Source of the DNA: Helicostylum pulchrum
Lineage: Eukaryota > Mucoromycota > Mucoromycetes > Mucorales > Mucoraceae
Reading direction: 5' to 3'
DNA: 64,000 bases
Assembly (NCBI GenBank): GCA_025677825.1
Contig: JAIXMO010000011.1
Coordinates: forward strand, 469,001 to 533,000
Shown: positions 20,992 through 32,177 of the stretch, piece after piece
Layout: each line of letters opens with the position of its first letter
Position numbering within the stretch: position 1 is the first letter of the stretch
Made by a program: the position numbers and the translations under genes
Notes under the pieces: generated by a model
What the model saw: only the letters and a program-made list of their open reading frames with translations
Databases searched by the model: none
What the model was told of the DNA's origin: nothing

Positions 20992-23603
20992 TTATTCTTC
21001 CATGTTATAAATTAAGTTCCAATCATCTAATACTTTAGCTATACTCTTTCTCTGTGTAGGATCAACTTGCAACATATCCTGCAAAATACTTTTAAACACT
21101 TGATTCTCTATATTATCCCTCACTGAAATTTTCAAATGCTGCTTCATATCATCGTTAAACGTAATCAAGTTCTTCACTTGCGTATCGTTTTCAAACAGTA
21201 GTCCACCTCCTGTCGCAATCGTATAAATCACGCACGCCACCGACCAAACATCGCTTGCCTCGCCACCATGGTGACAACTCGGCGACCCATTTCGAATCAC
21301 TTCCGGTGCTGTAAACGCGGTATGCGGCGCAGCATCCGCTTCCACCGCAGCTTTTTGACCACCGTTGGTGGGCTGCGCGTACCCAAAGTTCCCTAACCTC
21401 CAATCCGTCGCCTTTGTTTCATCATCATAATAAAACGCCTTTAAATCAATCGCCAAATGCACAAACTTACTCGCATGCAACGTCTCCACACTTTTCAGCA
21501 CTGCATAAATCGACCAAATCTTGTAATCCGGGTTATGATGGTCCACAAAAGTCCACGTCTTTCTCTCAAACAACAAGTAGTACAGCGAGTGCTCCGGGAT
21601 CATGGGCGATGTAATCCAAATGTACTGGTAGTTGAAACGCGATGTGGGCTTACACAGCACAATACCTTGCTTGCTCTTCATAATATATTGGCTCTTAGTG
21701 CAGCTCAACACTGCATTCACAGATCTTACAAACGTCTTTAAATTTGATGCAGAAAAGTAATGAATCGTGTGCTTGATACCGTCGTCTGCATCAACAAATG
21801 TACGAATCGCATACCCGTCTCTTAAATACGTTACTTTTTCTTCCTCGCCCGACGTATACTTTCCGCTAAACAAATACAGCGGGCCAGCTACATCTGGTTC
21901 CAGCGCTTGTAGTTCGTCGTTGGAGAGTTCGGCGTATTTGATATGTGTGCCGTAGTAGGTAAGTGGTCGAATGTCGGGACGACTGCTATCGCGATACTCG
22001 TCGGGTACCGATCCCGTTTCGATCAGGATACTGCTGGTTTGGCTGTGGTTGACAGACGTCATGTACGATGTTGCTACGTGAGCGTCTGTAGGTTGAGAGG
22101 AAACCGGCATGCTTCGGTACGTACGCTGTACGGAATTCTTATCGTTTTTGCGTTTCTTAGTATACCATAGTGCTCCCAGGACAAGTGCAATAAACGCAAT
22201 AATTCCTATCACAATACCCGCAATAGTGCCTCCGCTTAGTCCACGAGCGTCGGGGTGCCACAGGCTGGAGCCCGAGTAGTTGTAGAAATGGTAGCCCTGT
22301 GCGGAATCGCCGGCGAGAACAAGAATGTTGTAGGGTGGGTCTTGCATGACATCGTCCGAGGGGTCAAGGATAGCCATGACTACAGGCAGGTCTTCTTCAG
22401 AGCTGATGCTGGTCTTTTGAACAGTGTATGAACCGTCTGGAGAAGATTCGGTTTGTTCTGGTGTGATGCTTCGTTTTAAAAGGTTTGGTGGACTTTTTGT
22501 ATCTAATTTTGACTCACCATTTATTGCTTTAAAAAAAAAATTAGTATGTGCAGAAAAAAAGAAGAGAGGGTTTTAAGTACCTATTAATGGAGTAGCGGAT
22601 GAAGCAGCAGTCTCAGTTGTTGCAGTTGTAGTAGTATGCTTTCTAGTTCTAACTTCACTACCTTCAACTAATAAAAATAAAATAAGATTACTAATTACCC
22701 CTCTCTATCTATTTTTTTTTTAAAAAAAACTCTAACCTGTGTGAGAATTGGCTGAGGCGGTAACAGTAGTAGCAGACCTGAACGTTTCACCAGTACGAGT
22801 TGAACTTAACTCAGACAAAGTAGTAGCAACCTGTGTGGCGTTGTTATCGGGACTCGACAAGTTCACAAACCCGTTTGACATTACCATCGTTGTATAATTC
22901 GATAACAAAGTGTCATGTTTATAAATATCCAGCTGCGAATTTGACGCCTGATACAATGCAATATACTGATTTATATTCCCTGTGATAATGGTACCGCTGG
23001 TTTGGTCATTGATATTCGAAATAAACGGTGTGCTGCAGTAATCCAAACTATCAAATCGGTACTGTTCAATAAAATGAGATTCGATCACGTAGAGTGTGCT
23101 GCCGCTGGCGGTTAAGACGGCTCGTTCCTGAATGGGCTTGGATGTTTGCTGCGTGATGTTGTTGAGGTTTTGTAAGGTGAAGGTCAGGCGCTGGTCTTGT
23201 TGCGTGGTAATGTAGGCCATGGTTTGTGTATCGTTTCGGCCGACGATGTGTGCGAACGAGTGTAGAGTGGTGTTAGTGGGTAAAACGATAGTAGGTGTGG
23301 CGGAGAATCGAGGTGGGTTGTTTAAGTGTAATTGATAAATGGTTGAATTATTTTCAGCTACAGTAAAGAGAGTTTTAGACTAGATTTTTTTTTTTTTTCG
23401 TGTGAAGGCATTGTTTTACATGTAAAACTGAGGTACATGGAAAATGTATCTGGTGAATAAGAACATAAGCCATCAAATGATGTGTTTGGGTATCCGGTAA
23501 TATTAGAAAGCGGTTGTGAACTGGATCCCAGCGAATGTAATTCGTTCTCTTTTGTTATAAATAAAAGTGTATTATTTACATATCCTGAACAAACAATAGA
23601 CAT
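20992..23603 (-). CDS. Receptor-like transmembrane pseudokinase
   Basis: Exons 23603-23420, 23357-22737, 22667-22581 and 22526-20992 join in phase to 808 residues. The first ~390 residues are Asn/Ser/Thr-rich with many N-x-[ST] sites and repeated short strands, so probably extracytoplasmic, though no classical signal peptide is seen. A helix lies at about 396-419 ([20 protein letters not shown]), followed by KKRK. The C-terminal ~300 residues have a protein-kinase fold: APEV after an activation loop, [13 protein letters not shown] for helix F, and DPTQRKS near the end. The catalytic residues are altered: the VAIK lysine is Arg (YAIRT, about residue 539), the HRD block reads [13 protein letters not shown] (Asp to Ala, Lys to Asp, Asn to Ala), and DFG is NFG (about 677). 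Loss of activity is inferred; it may bind partners or nucleotides. Confidence 0.85.
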
Positions 23604-24582
23604 CTTTTTTTCTTTTTTTTTTTTTTGGAATCTAGTAAAAATAAAAGAAAAAAGAGATATATAAAAAAACGAGGCTTTTATTTTTTTATTTTATCAAATG
23701 TGATGGGCTTAGAATATTTTTTTTTTTTGAAAAAAAAAACAATGCTTTGCCACTACGTGTAACCTTTTTTTTTTTTCAGACAGTAAGTATATGTACATGC
23801 GTGTAACAAAAAAAAGGGTAAAAATAGCAAAAACAAAATGTATACAAAAACATTGAATGTTTTTTGGTTTTTTTTTAGATGGAAAGTATTACACTTATAG
23901 AAGTGATATAAATAGGTAAACTTTCAGCCTTGAAACAGTGCAGTCATCCGCCCTCCCTTTTGACGTATAAAAAGGTCGACGGTTCAGTAGGGCGTGACCT
24001 TTTTTTAGATGTAAGTTATTGTCTTTCTTTTTACGTGTCTACCTTACAGAAAAAAAAAAAAAAATTGTACTGTAGTTACCGAGAAAAAAAAAAAAAAGTC
24101 TTATGTGAAAAAGTTTCTTGGGCTCATTTAGAACAATGAATATCTTTCTTTTTTTTTTCTTTTTCGTGCTAATGCAAGCATCATATTTTTTTTTTGGTTA
24201 CAATGTGTACCTTAAACAGAGAGCACAATTTTCTTTTTTATACACAAAGTGCTAAATTTACGAACGTCAAGCCTTCATTATTAGACTTTATATGAATAGA
24301 TCAAATTTTTTGCAACTTTAAATGTATTTCATCATCACTTGCTCTCTTTTTGTTACATTATTAACTACGCACACAAAGAGAGTTTACTGTGTCTGACTAA
24401 CTTTTTTAAAAAATTACAAAGGATCTAATTATTAAAAGCTACACAAAGGGCACTCATAATAATTAGTCTCGTAAAAGAAACCCCCATACATTTTAAAAAA
24501 GAAAAGAAAAAAGAAGCCCACGATATATCAAAAAAATAAAGCATGTATTTACAAATTTTTTTTTTATTATTTATAAAGAGGA
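23604..24582. other. Intergenic region between pseudokinase and F-box genes
   Basis: No convincing gene. It is rich in A and T runs (23722-23741 has T then A). A short frame at 23930-24139 includes non-repetitive codons around 23930-24010 but ends in lysine and poly-A sequence; I see no family and no splice partners. A TATA-like GATATAAATAGG is at about 23905. Confidence 0.45.
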
Positions 24583-25374
24583 CTATGTACTATAAACAAT
24601 GATATTATCAAACTCTTTAATCTCTCGCTCTTGGATATACTGCACGTCTTTCTCCAGCACCGACGACATGTGATCCATCGCACTAACAAGACTTAAATCT
24701 ACTGTATCACTCGAACCCGACAGCAGAGCCAAATACTTTAAACTGGAGCATACCTGAAACAACCTCGTCACATGTTGACTTGACCAAGTACGTTTAGTTG
24801 CCACCACCAGCGACTTTAGCGACTCACCACCTAAGCTCACGCCATCCAACAACGCCTCTGCCTGTATATGAATTTTACAACTCGTCACGTACACCTCTTC
24901 TAATTTAGGACAATTTGAAATAAGTTTTGCAAAAGTGGAAGCGTCCAACGATGTGAAATGTTGCTGGCCATTTAACCTCAGGGTACGTAAAGAAAGTGGT
25001 ATGGAGAGCTGCTTTGAGAAGGCATGATCGGATAAAGTTATCCAGCTGCAGATGGTTAGGTTTTCAAGGTCGCGACAGGATGTCAAGAGGTAGCGGATAA
25101 TGCTGTCACGGACACCCCATATTTTAATGGTCTTTATAAGTGGGAGGTGAGGTTGAAGAATGAGCTGTAAGGTGGATAGGCTCCAGAGGTCAAGTGCACC
25201 ACTGGAAGCCGGTGACGGAACCAGTGTGAGGCTAGCCCAGTTGCTGGGGTGGTCGCAGTACCCACATAACCGTTTGCAGGATTGGCGTGTGTTGGAAAGG
25301 TCCATTGGATCAAGTAGCTTAATTACTTTCCAAATCATTTCTGAAGGTAAGGAGAATAAGTGACAAGAAGACAT
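24583..25374 (-). CDS. F-box/leucine-rich-repeat protein
   Basis: 263 residues, one exon. The F-box is at the N-terminus: LPSEMIWKVIKLLDPMDLSN with the downstream C-K-R-L. Irregular leucine-rich repeats follow (for example CPKLEEVYVTSCKI and CSSLKYLALLSG). It should act as a substrate receptor of an SCF ubiquitin ligase, in cytosol or nucleus; the target is unknown. I start at the MSSCHLF methionine at 25374; a further upstream frame adds a TG-repeat-encoded stretch (25374-25394) that is more likely leader. It is not closely related to the family A array at 33-48 kb by eye. Confidence 0.85.
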   Translation of the reverse strand: MSSCHLFSLPSEMIWKVIKLLDPMDLSNTRQSCKRLCGYCDHPSNWASLTLVPSPASSGALDLWSLSTLQLILQPHLPLIKTIKIWGVRDSIIRYLLTSCRDLENLTICSWITLSDHAFSKQLSIPLSLRTLRLNGQQHFTSLDASTFAKLISNCPKLEEVYVTSCKIHIQAEALLDGVSLGGESLKSLVVATKRTWSSQHVTRLFQVCSSLKYLALLSGSSDTVDLSLVSAMDHMSSVLEKDVQYIQEREIKEFDNIIVYST

Positions 25375-26364
25375 TGTGTGTGTGTGTGTGTGTGAAAATG
25401 AAAGTGAGGAAGCTGATGTGTTCCACCTCTCTCTTATATATACAAAACAAAACAAAAATCGGCATCAACCGAAAACATTGTTTTGTTTGGCCAAGGTTAA
25501 ATGAGATCCTTTAAATTACTGGTTATTCTCATTAATTTAAAACGTACGACGCATGGTAATGCTATAATTTGGAAAAAAAAAAAGATGATCAGTGCCATTC
25601 ATTCGATTTGCCAAGATAACAAGAGTTTTATTCAGGTTTTTTTTTCCCTCTGCAAAACAAGTGATGATAGTGTTTATTTTCCTGGACAGATCATTATGTA
25701 TGGCATGTGAGGCACTGATACCTTTTTTTTTATTCTAGAAGAAGGGGATTAAGGGGGAGTCGATGCTCCTTTATATCTTTTGATCTTATGATCTGATCAT
25801 TATCATTTTTGCTTTTCGAAAATAAAATCATGCAATGAATAGCTTGACGACAGACATGTCGGGTGAAGAAGAATTCTTTTACCCGCTCCCGTAATTGTTT
25901 AATTACTAATTGTGTGTGTATGCGGGGGTACTCATCAATATATACTAGCTTTTAAGCATTGTACTATGAGTTATTTCTTGTTGGAAACAACTTTTTTATT
26001 TCCCTAATGTTCTAGTTTATTATCTCGATTTTGACGTCTTGCGAAAAAGCGCGCTAGTAACTTTGCATAAATATATATTATGTTATTTTTGATAGAATTT
26101 GGTATTTTATCGCTAGTACATACATGTAATTTACCAGTGGCCATAACTTAGACACTGACATGTTTTTTAAGCTAAACAAAAAAATATAGTTTGATCTGAT
26201 CCTTCCAATTGATGCTTTCCATGTACTGTAATTGCTTTGTAAGACATATTGACAGTCCTACTTTTTCTGACATTGAATCCGTTCCCAATAACTTTTACTT
26301 AGAAAACCATTCCCTTCTTTTTTACTCTTGCTCTTTTTTTTAGTAAGCAAAAAGAAAAAAAATA
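25375..26364. other. Divergent intergenic region
   Basis: No gene is seen in about 1 kb between the F-box gene (minus) and riboflavin synthase (plus). A TG dinucleotide repeat lies at 25374-25394. The region should contain both promoters; the last 20 bases before the riboflavin synthase ATG are an A-rich leader. Confidence 0.5.
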
Positions 26365-27175
26365 ATGTTTACAGGTCTTGTTGAAATTATGGGTACAGTC
26401 TCCTCCATTCAGGAGCAAGATAACTCAGAGTCTGGTGGAAATGGCTGGACTATTACTGTTTCTGACGCTGCCGAGATCTTGACTGATTGTCATCTTGGTG
26501 ACAGTATTGCCATCAATGGTACGAACGTAAAAAAGAAAGAAAATATTATATGTGTATGATTTTGTATTCACTTTTTTTTTTTTTAAAAAAAAGGTACTTG
26601 TTTAACTGCTACTGAATTTGATAAGGATTCATTTAAAGTAGGTGTTGCACCTGAAACTTTAAGATGCACCAATTTAGGTAACTTTAGGGGGACACTCTTC
26701 TCTGATCAACATTTTTTTTTAACCTGATTAATTAGGTGATTTAAAGGTAGGTGATAAGGTTAACTTGGAACGTGCCATGGATTCAAATAAGAGATTTGGT
26801 GGGCACATGGTTCAAGGACACGTCGATAACACAGTCAAGATTATCTCTATTAAACCAGAGGGTAACTCTGTTTGGTTTACACTTCAAATGGAAGAAGAGG
26901 ACAGAGATAAGATGAGATACGTTATCCCTAAAGGATTTATTTGTTTGGATGGTACTTCACTTACCGTATGTGATGTCGATGATGATGAGCGTACTTTCTC
27001 CATCATGATGATCTCTCATACTCAAGCTCATGTTATCATGCCTTTAAAGAAAGTAGGTGATCGTGTTAATGTTGAAGTTGATATGTTGGCCAAGTATGCT
27101 CTCAAGAGTTTAGAGGATGCTATTAAGAATAATCAGGGGATTGAAGCTTTGGTTAAGCGTGTATTAAAGGCATAA
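26365..27175 (+). CDS. RIB5: Riboflavin synthase, alpha chain
   Basis: Exons 26365-26518, 26594-26677 and 26736-27175 give 225 residues, the usual length. The enzyme converts two 6,7-dimethyl-8-ribityllumazine molecules into riboflavin and a pyrimidinedione, the last step of vitamin B2 synthesis. The protein shows the family's two similar lumazine-binding halves: the first starts MFTGLVEIMG, with SIAINGTCLT across intron 1; the second starts GGHMVQGHVD and has CLDGTSLTV. Both the N-terminal MFTG signature and the ISHTQAH region are intact. It converges with the CotH copy at 27219, the two stop codons being about 44 bases apart. Confidence 0.96.
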
Positions 27176-27218
27176 TTTATTTTTGTTTATTAAAATAAAA
27201 ATTATTGGGTTTTTATTA

Positions 27219-29047
27219 TTATTGTGCAGTGGTGGTGGTGGTGGTGGTATTATTATAGAATTTTAAAATTGCATTACTTTGATTTTGTACCCATTCCTTG
27301 ACACCGCTTAAAGATTGAAAGCCAGTGGGACCATCAACTGCGACTTGGAAAGGTATATCGGCTCCCATACGTTTACCAAAATCTGCCATGACGTTCATAT
27401 CCATGTTGGGAGGAAGTGTATTTCCTAGTTGACCCATAATGTCTTCCATTGAAGAAGAAGGAGCACTTTCAGCAGAACCCATCTCACCCATAATATCTTT
27501 TCCTACGCGAGGCAATTGACGATCCCAAGCAACATCTTGTTCAATCATTTGAGTAATTTGATCAATACGGTGGTTCATAACCTCTGGGTTTACAATTTTT
27601 TGAGTTAAATCGAGTAATAATTCTTCATAGGTTTGTTTGAATTCAGAAACTTGCATCATCTTGTTCATTAAAGGACGTGTGCCCATACCTGGATAAGTAG
27701 AATAGTTACCGGACCACATATCGTCTAACTTAAACATGGTAGATCCAAACGTAAGATCCATATCAGAGGGAATATAAAAGAAGGTATCCGTTTCCAAGTT
27801 TTGATAGAGATAGTAATTATCCGCCATAGTAGTATAACCATCAGCATAACCCAATAAGAATTCAAGTGCCATAGAACGAAGGAAAGAATCTGTATCAAAC
27901 TTCTTTTTCCAGGCCTTGACAGAATCTTCTCCACTGGTGGTAGGAGCGGTATCAATAAATTTAGTGAATTCCATTAAAGGTTCGTAGTTTTCTTTTTCTT
28001 CACCATCAGCTTCGACTTTCACCTTATACTGACCATCGGCATACGCAGTAATATTCTTATGGTAACTTAAATCAGAGATATGGCCCGCTTCAGAAGAAGC
28101 AGCAGTTTGAAATTTACCTTGATACAAGTACCCGTTCTTATACTTTTTATCACCTTTAGCAAACGAGTTTGCTAACCAAGGGTTTTTAAATGTTTCGATA
28201 ATACCAAATAACCCAAGTTCTTGGTTGTTTAAAAAGACACGGACAAAAGAGAATTCAGAAGAGATCAAACCAGTTGACTTGACAACATCATAAGCTAGTT
28301 GTTCACGGATATAGGATGGATCAGTATCTAAAGCTCTTAACTTGAGTCGTCTAAACTTTGCTAATCTATCCTTCTTTTTCAATTTGATGTTGTATGAGAG
28401 CTTAGGCATCCAACGCGAGCTACGGCCAGATAAAGAAATCTCGGCCTCGGTGAAAGATAATGTTTCGTTTAAAGTAATATAAGTCATTTTGGACATCACT
28501 TTGGGGTCTTCTAACGAGGTGCTGTTGTGCATCTTGTCCATATCCACTTGATTCGCCACTAAATGAATCGTAGGAATTTCACCTTCGCGATGTAAATCAG
28601 ACTTGACACGATGAATGTCTTTCAAAGGTTCATAGGCAATAGGGAATTCATTTACTGATTGCTTGTTCCAAGTTCGGTTAAAGAATTCGTTCACTGAACT
28701 TTTGTCGATGGGTTGACGTAAAAATGGTTCAACCTCGGTATCGTTACTTGATTTGTTGATTTTGAGGTACTGGTAACCGTGGCTGGCAACAGGGGCTTTA
28801 CCGGTATGTAAAATTTGTGTATTTTCTTGGTCGAAAGAAAGTGGGTAGGTGACATTGTCGATCATAACTGCCATTGTATGGGTTTCATTTAATAGACCAA
28901 TCACATTATATTCAATTTCGTTCGATTGTTGTGCCTGAGTAGCAACTACAAACAAACCCAAAACTAATCTTTCTTGTTTTAGTATACAGATATTTTTTTA
29001 ACAAGAAAAAAAAACTTACAGAGTGGTAAAATTTTAGCGCTAATCAT
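27219..29047 (-). CDS. CotH-like secreted kinase-fold protein (copy 2)
   Basis: Two exons, 29047-29020 and 28963-27219, give 590 residues. As in copy 1, the first exon is exactly 28 nt and splits a signal peptide (MISAKILPLFLGLFVVATQA). Family blocks: N-E-F-F-N-R-T-W-N, SGRSSRWMPKLSYNIKLKK, SMALEFLLGYADGY, Y-Y-L-Y, and the aspartate motif PSDMDLTFGS that corresponds to the metal-binding site of the CotH kinase. It lacks the three downstream introns of copy 1, so one lineage lost or gained introns. The C-terminus ends in a Thr run encoded by a GTG/GTA trinucleotide repeat (27228-27250), and no GPI signal is evident. Expected at the spore or cell surface. Confidence 0.92.
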
Positions 29048-29335
29048 TATTGTTAGTGTGAGAAATAGAAGCTAAAAGGTTATTTCTTTTTTTTTTGAGT
29101 TTATTTTATAGTATTTTAATTGTAAGCGCTATCCGGAAATACATTTCCCGGGTTTTAATCTCCCGTTTACGAGTGATCAAATAACGTCATGACTGGGTAA
29201 GGCTTTTCTTTTTTCTAATGGAGAATTTCTGCCCGAATGCATCGTAACGAATAAATATTATTTTTTTTTTCAATCGGAGTGGAATATGAAGTCATTTCGT
29301 ATACTTTATCAAAATTTAGCTTTATGGCCAAAGTA
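29048..29335. other. Upstream of CotH copy 2
   Basis: Non-coding, AT-rich, presumably the promoter of the CotH-like gene. The T-A target site of the mobile element begins at 29334. Confidence 0.4.
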
Positions 29336-29563
29336 CAGTGCGTCCGCCCTCAATTGGACACTTTTTTGAAAACGTTGGTCGGATTTTCGAACTTTTTTGG
29401 TCGTAAATTTGAAATCCAATTGGCCACTCTTTTGAACTTCATTTGGTCACTTTTTCGAAAGGTCAAATTATTTGGTCATCTTTTAGATATACAGTCCAAC
29501 GCCAAAGGGCGGGTTTTTTTTTAAAAAAAAGTGCGGCTGATAAAATTTCCCAAAAGACGGTTT
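29336..29563 (+). repeat. Left terminal inverted repeat
   Basis: Pairs with 31955-32177. Shared blocks in order: CAGTGCGTCC, CACTTTTTTGAAAACG, TTGGTCGGATTTTCGAAC, CTTTTTCGAAAGGTCAAA, CCAACGCCAAAGGGCGG, then GTGCGGC-GATAAA-TTTCCC. The arm contains repeated TTTGGTCAC-like words, typical of subterminal transposase-binding arrays. Confidence 0.88.
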
Positions 29564-29812
29564 TAATTTTTCCAAATGGCAGTTTAATTTTTTCCAAAGG
29601 TGTTGTTGCTTTAATAAATTACTATCTCCGGTATCTTTCTTGACTATAATAAACTCTCCACGCACGATTGGAAAATATATTATAAAACGTCGGATTCGAG
29701 TGTAAAAAGGGCTTATTTTTATTTAAGTTCATAATAACACGATTTTATATATCGTCCTTGTAGAACATGGTACGACTTATTATTACACCATCTATATTAT
29801 AGTAGTAGTAGT

Positions 29813-29947
29813 ACGGCCACCACTCATATCATAAACAGTTGTGCCAGTATTGGGCTCCGGTCCGGACAAATTACCCTTACCACAAAGGGCAGTTTTTGTA
29901 ATTTGTCTAGTGCTTGTGTCCACTGAGGTGGCGATTCGTCCATACCT
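29813..29947 (-). pseudogene. Exon-like frame inside the element
   Basis: On the minus strand, after a T12-AG acceptor near 29948, a frame of about 45 codons reads YGRIATSVDTSTRQ...GKGNLSGPEPNTG and ends in a stop after a Thr run. It looks like a last exon, but the upstream exon was not found and no family is recognised. Confidence 0.35.
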
Positions 29948-30040
29948 AAAAAAAAAAAAGTGCGTTGCCGATTCATTAATATGCTGTATTACTGTAATTG
30001 TCAAATTTCGATGAGTAAAAAATAAATGATCATGCTAGTA

Positions 30041-30100
30041 ACCATGCTCTGTAAAAAGTGACCATGCTCTATAAAAAGGTGACCATGCTCTATAAAAAAA
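30041..30100 (+). repeat. Three tandem ACCATGCTCTATAAAAAGTG units
   Basis: Three consecutive copies of a 20-21-bp unit. The same word occurs inverted at about 31914-31945, directly inside the right terminal repeat, so this is probably a displaced inner part of the left inverted repeat. Confidence 0.8.
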
Positions 30101-30243
30101 AGCGGTGCGGGGCAAAAGGGTGTAATCTCTAGGGTGTAATTTTCGGTGAAATATTTCCCCTGACGGTGTAAAATAAGCCACAAACTACTTAGCGTAATTT
30201 CATTTTTACCCCTTTTTCACTTTTCACTAAAATTATGATAGAA

Positions 30244-31890
30244 ACATCAAATACTACGACGTTTAACGCAATTTTTCCTGGAGAGTTTTAAGGAGACCTA
30301 ATTCATAGCCTTCTTCTTCAAGACTTTTCATAAATGCTTTATAGTATGGAGGATGATCTGTTATTGTTAGAACAGCTTTATCTATAAAAAGAAAATAAAT
30401 GAATTTAAATGTTACCTTTGTAAAGCTGGCAGCTTAACATTACCAAAGAACCCTTCCTTCATAACGTACAACATTCGGGCTCGCTTTGTTACAACGTCAT
30501 TATCTGTTTTCTGTTTTTTTCTCATTTCCTCTGTTTTGAAAAAATGTAGTTTTTTTTTTACTACTGTGGAATTTGACTTCAAATGATACGAATAAAATTA
30601 ATGAAAAAAGACTTGGGGTGCTTTTTATTTTAAAAATAAAACCGAAGAAAACTCTCTTAACTAAACTACATGGCCTTTTATACAAATCCTGAATATCCGA
30701 TTCTATCTGCTTTTGAATGAGGGGTTCTACTCGTAAGAATTGACTCCCATATTCCCGTGAATCCATTCTAACCGATTGGATAACGGCTTTTATCCTAGAT
30801 GATGAACCTGTCAACTAATGGTTACCGGTTCATCTTTTGTATCTAAGTTTTGCCGTTGCAGATGTAATTGGTTATGCGTGCATTTAATATTAACTGGAAT
30901 AGAACTAATTTCTTTATCGTATGACCCGGATCTGAATCTTATTGTTCTAAGATTAAGATGTTCTTGTACCAATTGTTATTTTTATTTACAGGGCATATGA
31001 TATTTGTATTATATTACCAAATGAATGTAACTATTCTATGCTGATCATGGTTGTTCTATATTTAATCTAGGGTAGCTAATCCTAGGTTAAATCCATGTTC
31101 AGTGAATTGTTTTATTTATTTGTTAATATGATCGAGCTTCATTTATTGTTTCTCGATCTTTTTAATTTATTCTGATCTAATGATCATTGTTTAAGGTCCA
31201 GTTGCGTCGCATGTTTAGTATAGTTGAATCCTTTTATGTTAGGATATTGACAATGATGTATCATATTATTTATGTATGTTACATTATTGATAAGGTCTTA
31301 TTAGGATTATTGTAGACTTTGTTTATTCCTTTTGATTATCTATATATTATTTATATATAGATGTCACAAATACAACAACTACACCAAGTTGTGAAGCTTT
31401 TGATATTCTTGTCATTGAAATAATCTGTATAACCAGATACAATATGAAATATATCTTTTGTTAATATTTGTTTGGGAGTATAGATAGTATGATTATGTGG
31501 ATTGAAAGGAACGAACACCTCGTTTATAAACTGCACAACCTGAGCCAAAGAGTCTACATATAAGTGGTAAAACAAAAGTTAGACAAATCGATTTTCTAAT
31601 ATGTTGTTGCAACCCAAACTCACTCAATTGTACGCGTTCTTTTTCTTATGTTTCTTGAGAAGCAATTTTTGAATCTGATTTTTCTTGATTCGATATATAG
31701 CGATGAAATTTGAACGGTAAAGTGTTGATTCTTATGTCCAACACCAGAACTGGATCAGTAGGATCAACTAAATAGCAAATGTCTACATCACCAATGTCCT
31801 CTATTTTTTTTGGAGCAAATTGCTATATTTTCTTCATTGAACTCTTTACAATAAAAAATACAAATAGCTTGTTCACGACAAATGATCATG
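30244..31890 (-). pseudogene. Decayed cargo gene of the TIR element
   Basis: Minus-strand protein-like segments appear in this order: DIGDVDICYLVDPTDPVLVL (about 31810-31660), then after a stop or frame change ERVQLSEFGLQQHIRKS (about 31640-31575), then a 74-codon frame FYHLYVDSLAQVVQFINEVF (31351-31575), then a frame of charged sequence (30814-30640) and a last segment ending GYELGLLKTLQEKLR followed by TAA (about 30385-30262). The pieces cannot be joined in one phase, so the gene is broken. I do not recognise the family; it lacks transposase signatures. It may be a captured host gene. Confidence 0.45.
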
Positions 31891-31954
31891 TTATCAAATG
31901 AAAGAAAATGGTATTTTTCAGAGCATGGTCACTTTTTACAGAGCTATTGTGATT

Positions 31955-32177
31955 TTACACTGCCCTTTGGGAAAATTTATCGGCCGCACTTTTTAAAACA
32001 CCGCCCTTTGGCGTTGGACTGTATATCTAAAAGATGACCAAATAATTTGACCTTTCGAAAAAGTGACTAAATGAAGTTCAAAAAAGTGACCAAATGAAGT
32101 TCAAATTTACTACCAAAAAAGTTCGAAAATCCGACCAACGTTTTCAAAAAAGTGTCCAATCGAGGGTGGACGCACTG
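31955..32177 (-). repeat. Right terminal inverted repeat
   Basis: Inverse of 29336-29563. It differs from the left arm by a few substitutions and by one extra or altered TTTGGTCAC-type unit. Confidence 0.88.

Larger units (their letters stand above)
29336..32177. mobile_element. TA-flanked DNA transposon with ~225-bp terminal inverted repeats
   Basis: The two ends are near-identical in inverse orientation: CAGTGCGTCC at 29336 on the plus strand and GGACGCACTG ending at 32177. Both are flanked by the dinucleotide TA (29334-29335 and 32178-32179), as expected for Tc1/mariner-type insertion. The repeats run inward for about 225 bp. The interior (about 2.4 kb) shows no DDE or DDD transposase motif; it has a decayed minus-strand coding region (30244-31890) and a small 3' exon-like frame (29813-29947). 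I infer a non-autonomous element, or one that carried an unrelated cargo gene. Confidence 0.85.

Noticed and set aside
22490..22515. GTGAGT in the last pseudokinase exon as a splice donor
   Set aside because: Reading through keeps the frame open and no suitable acceptor follows at a usual intron length.
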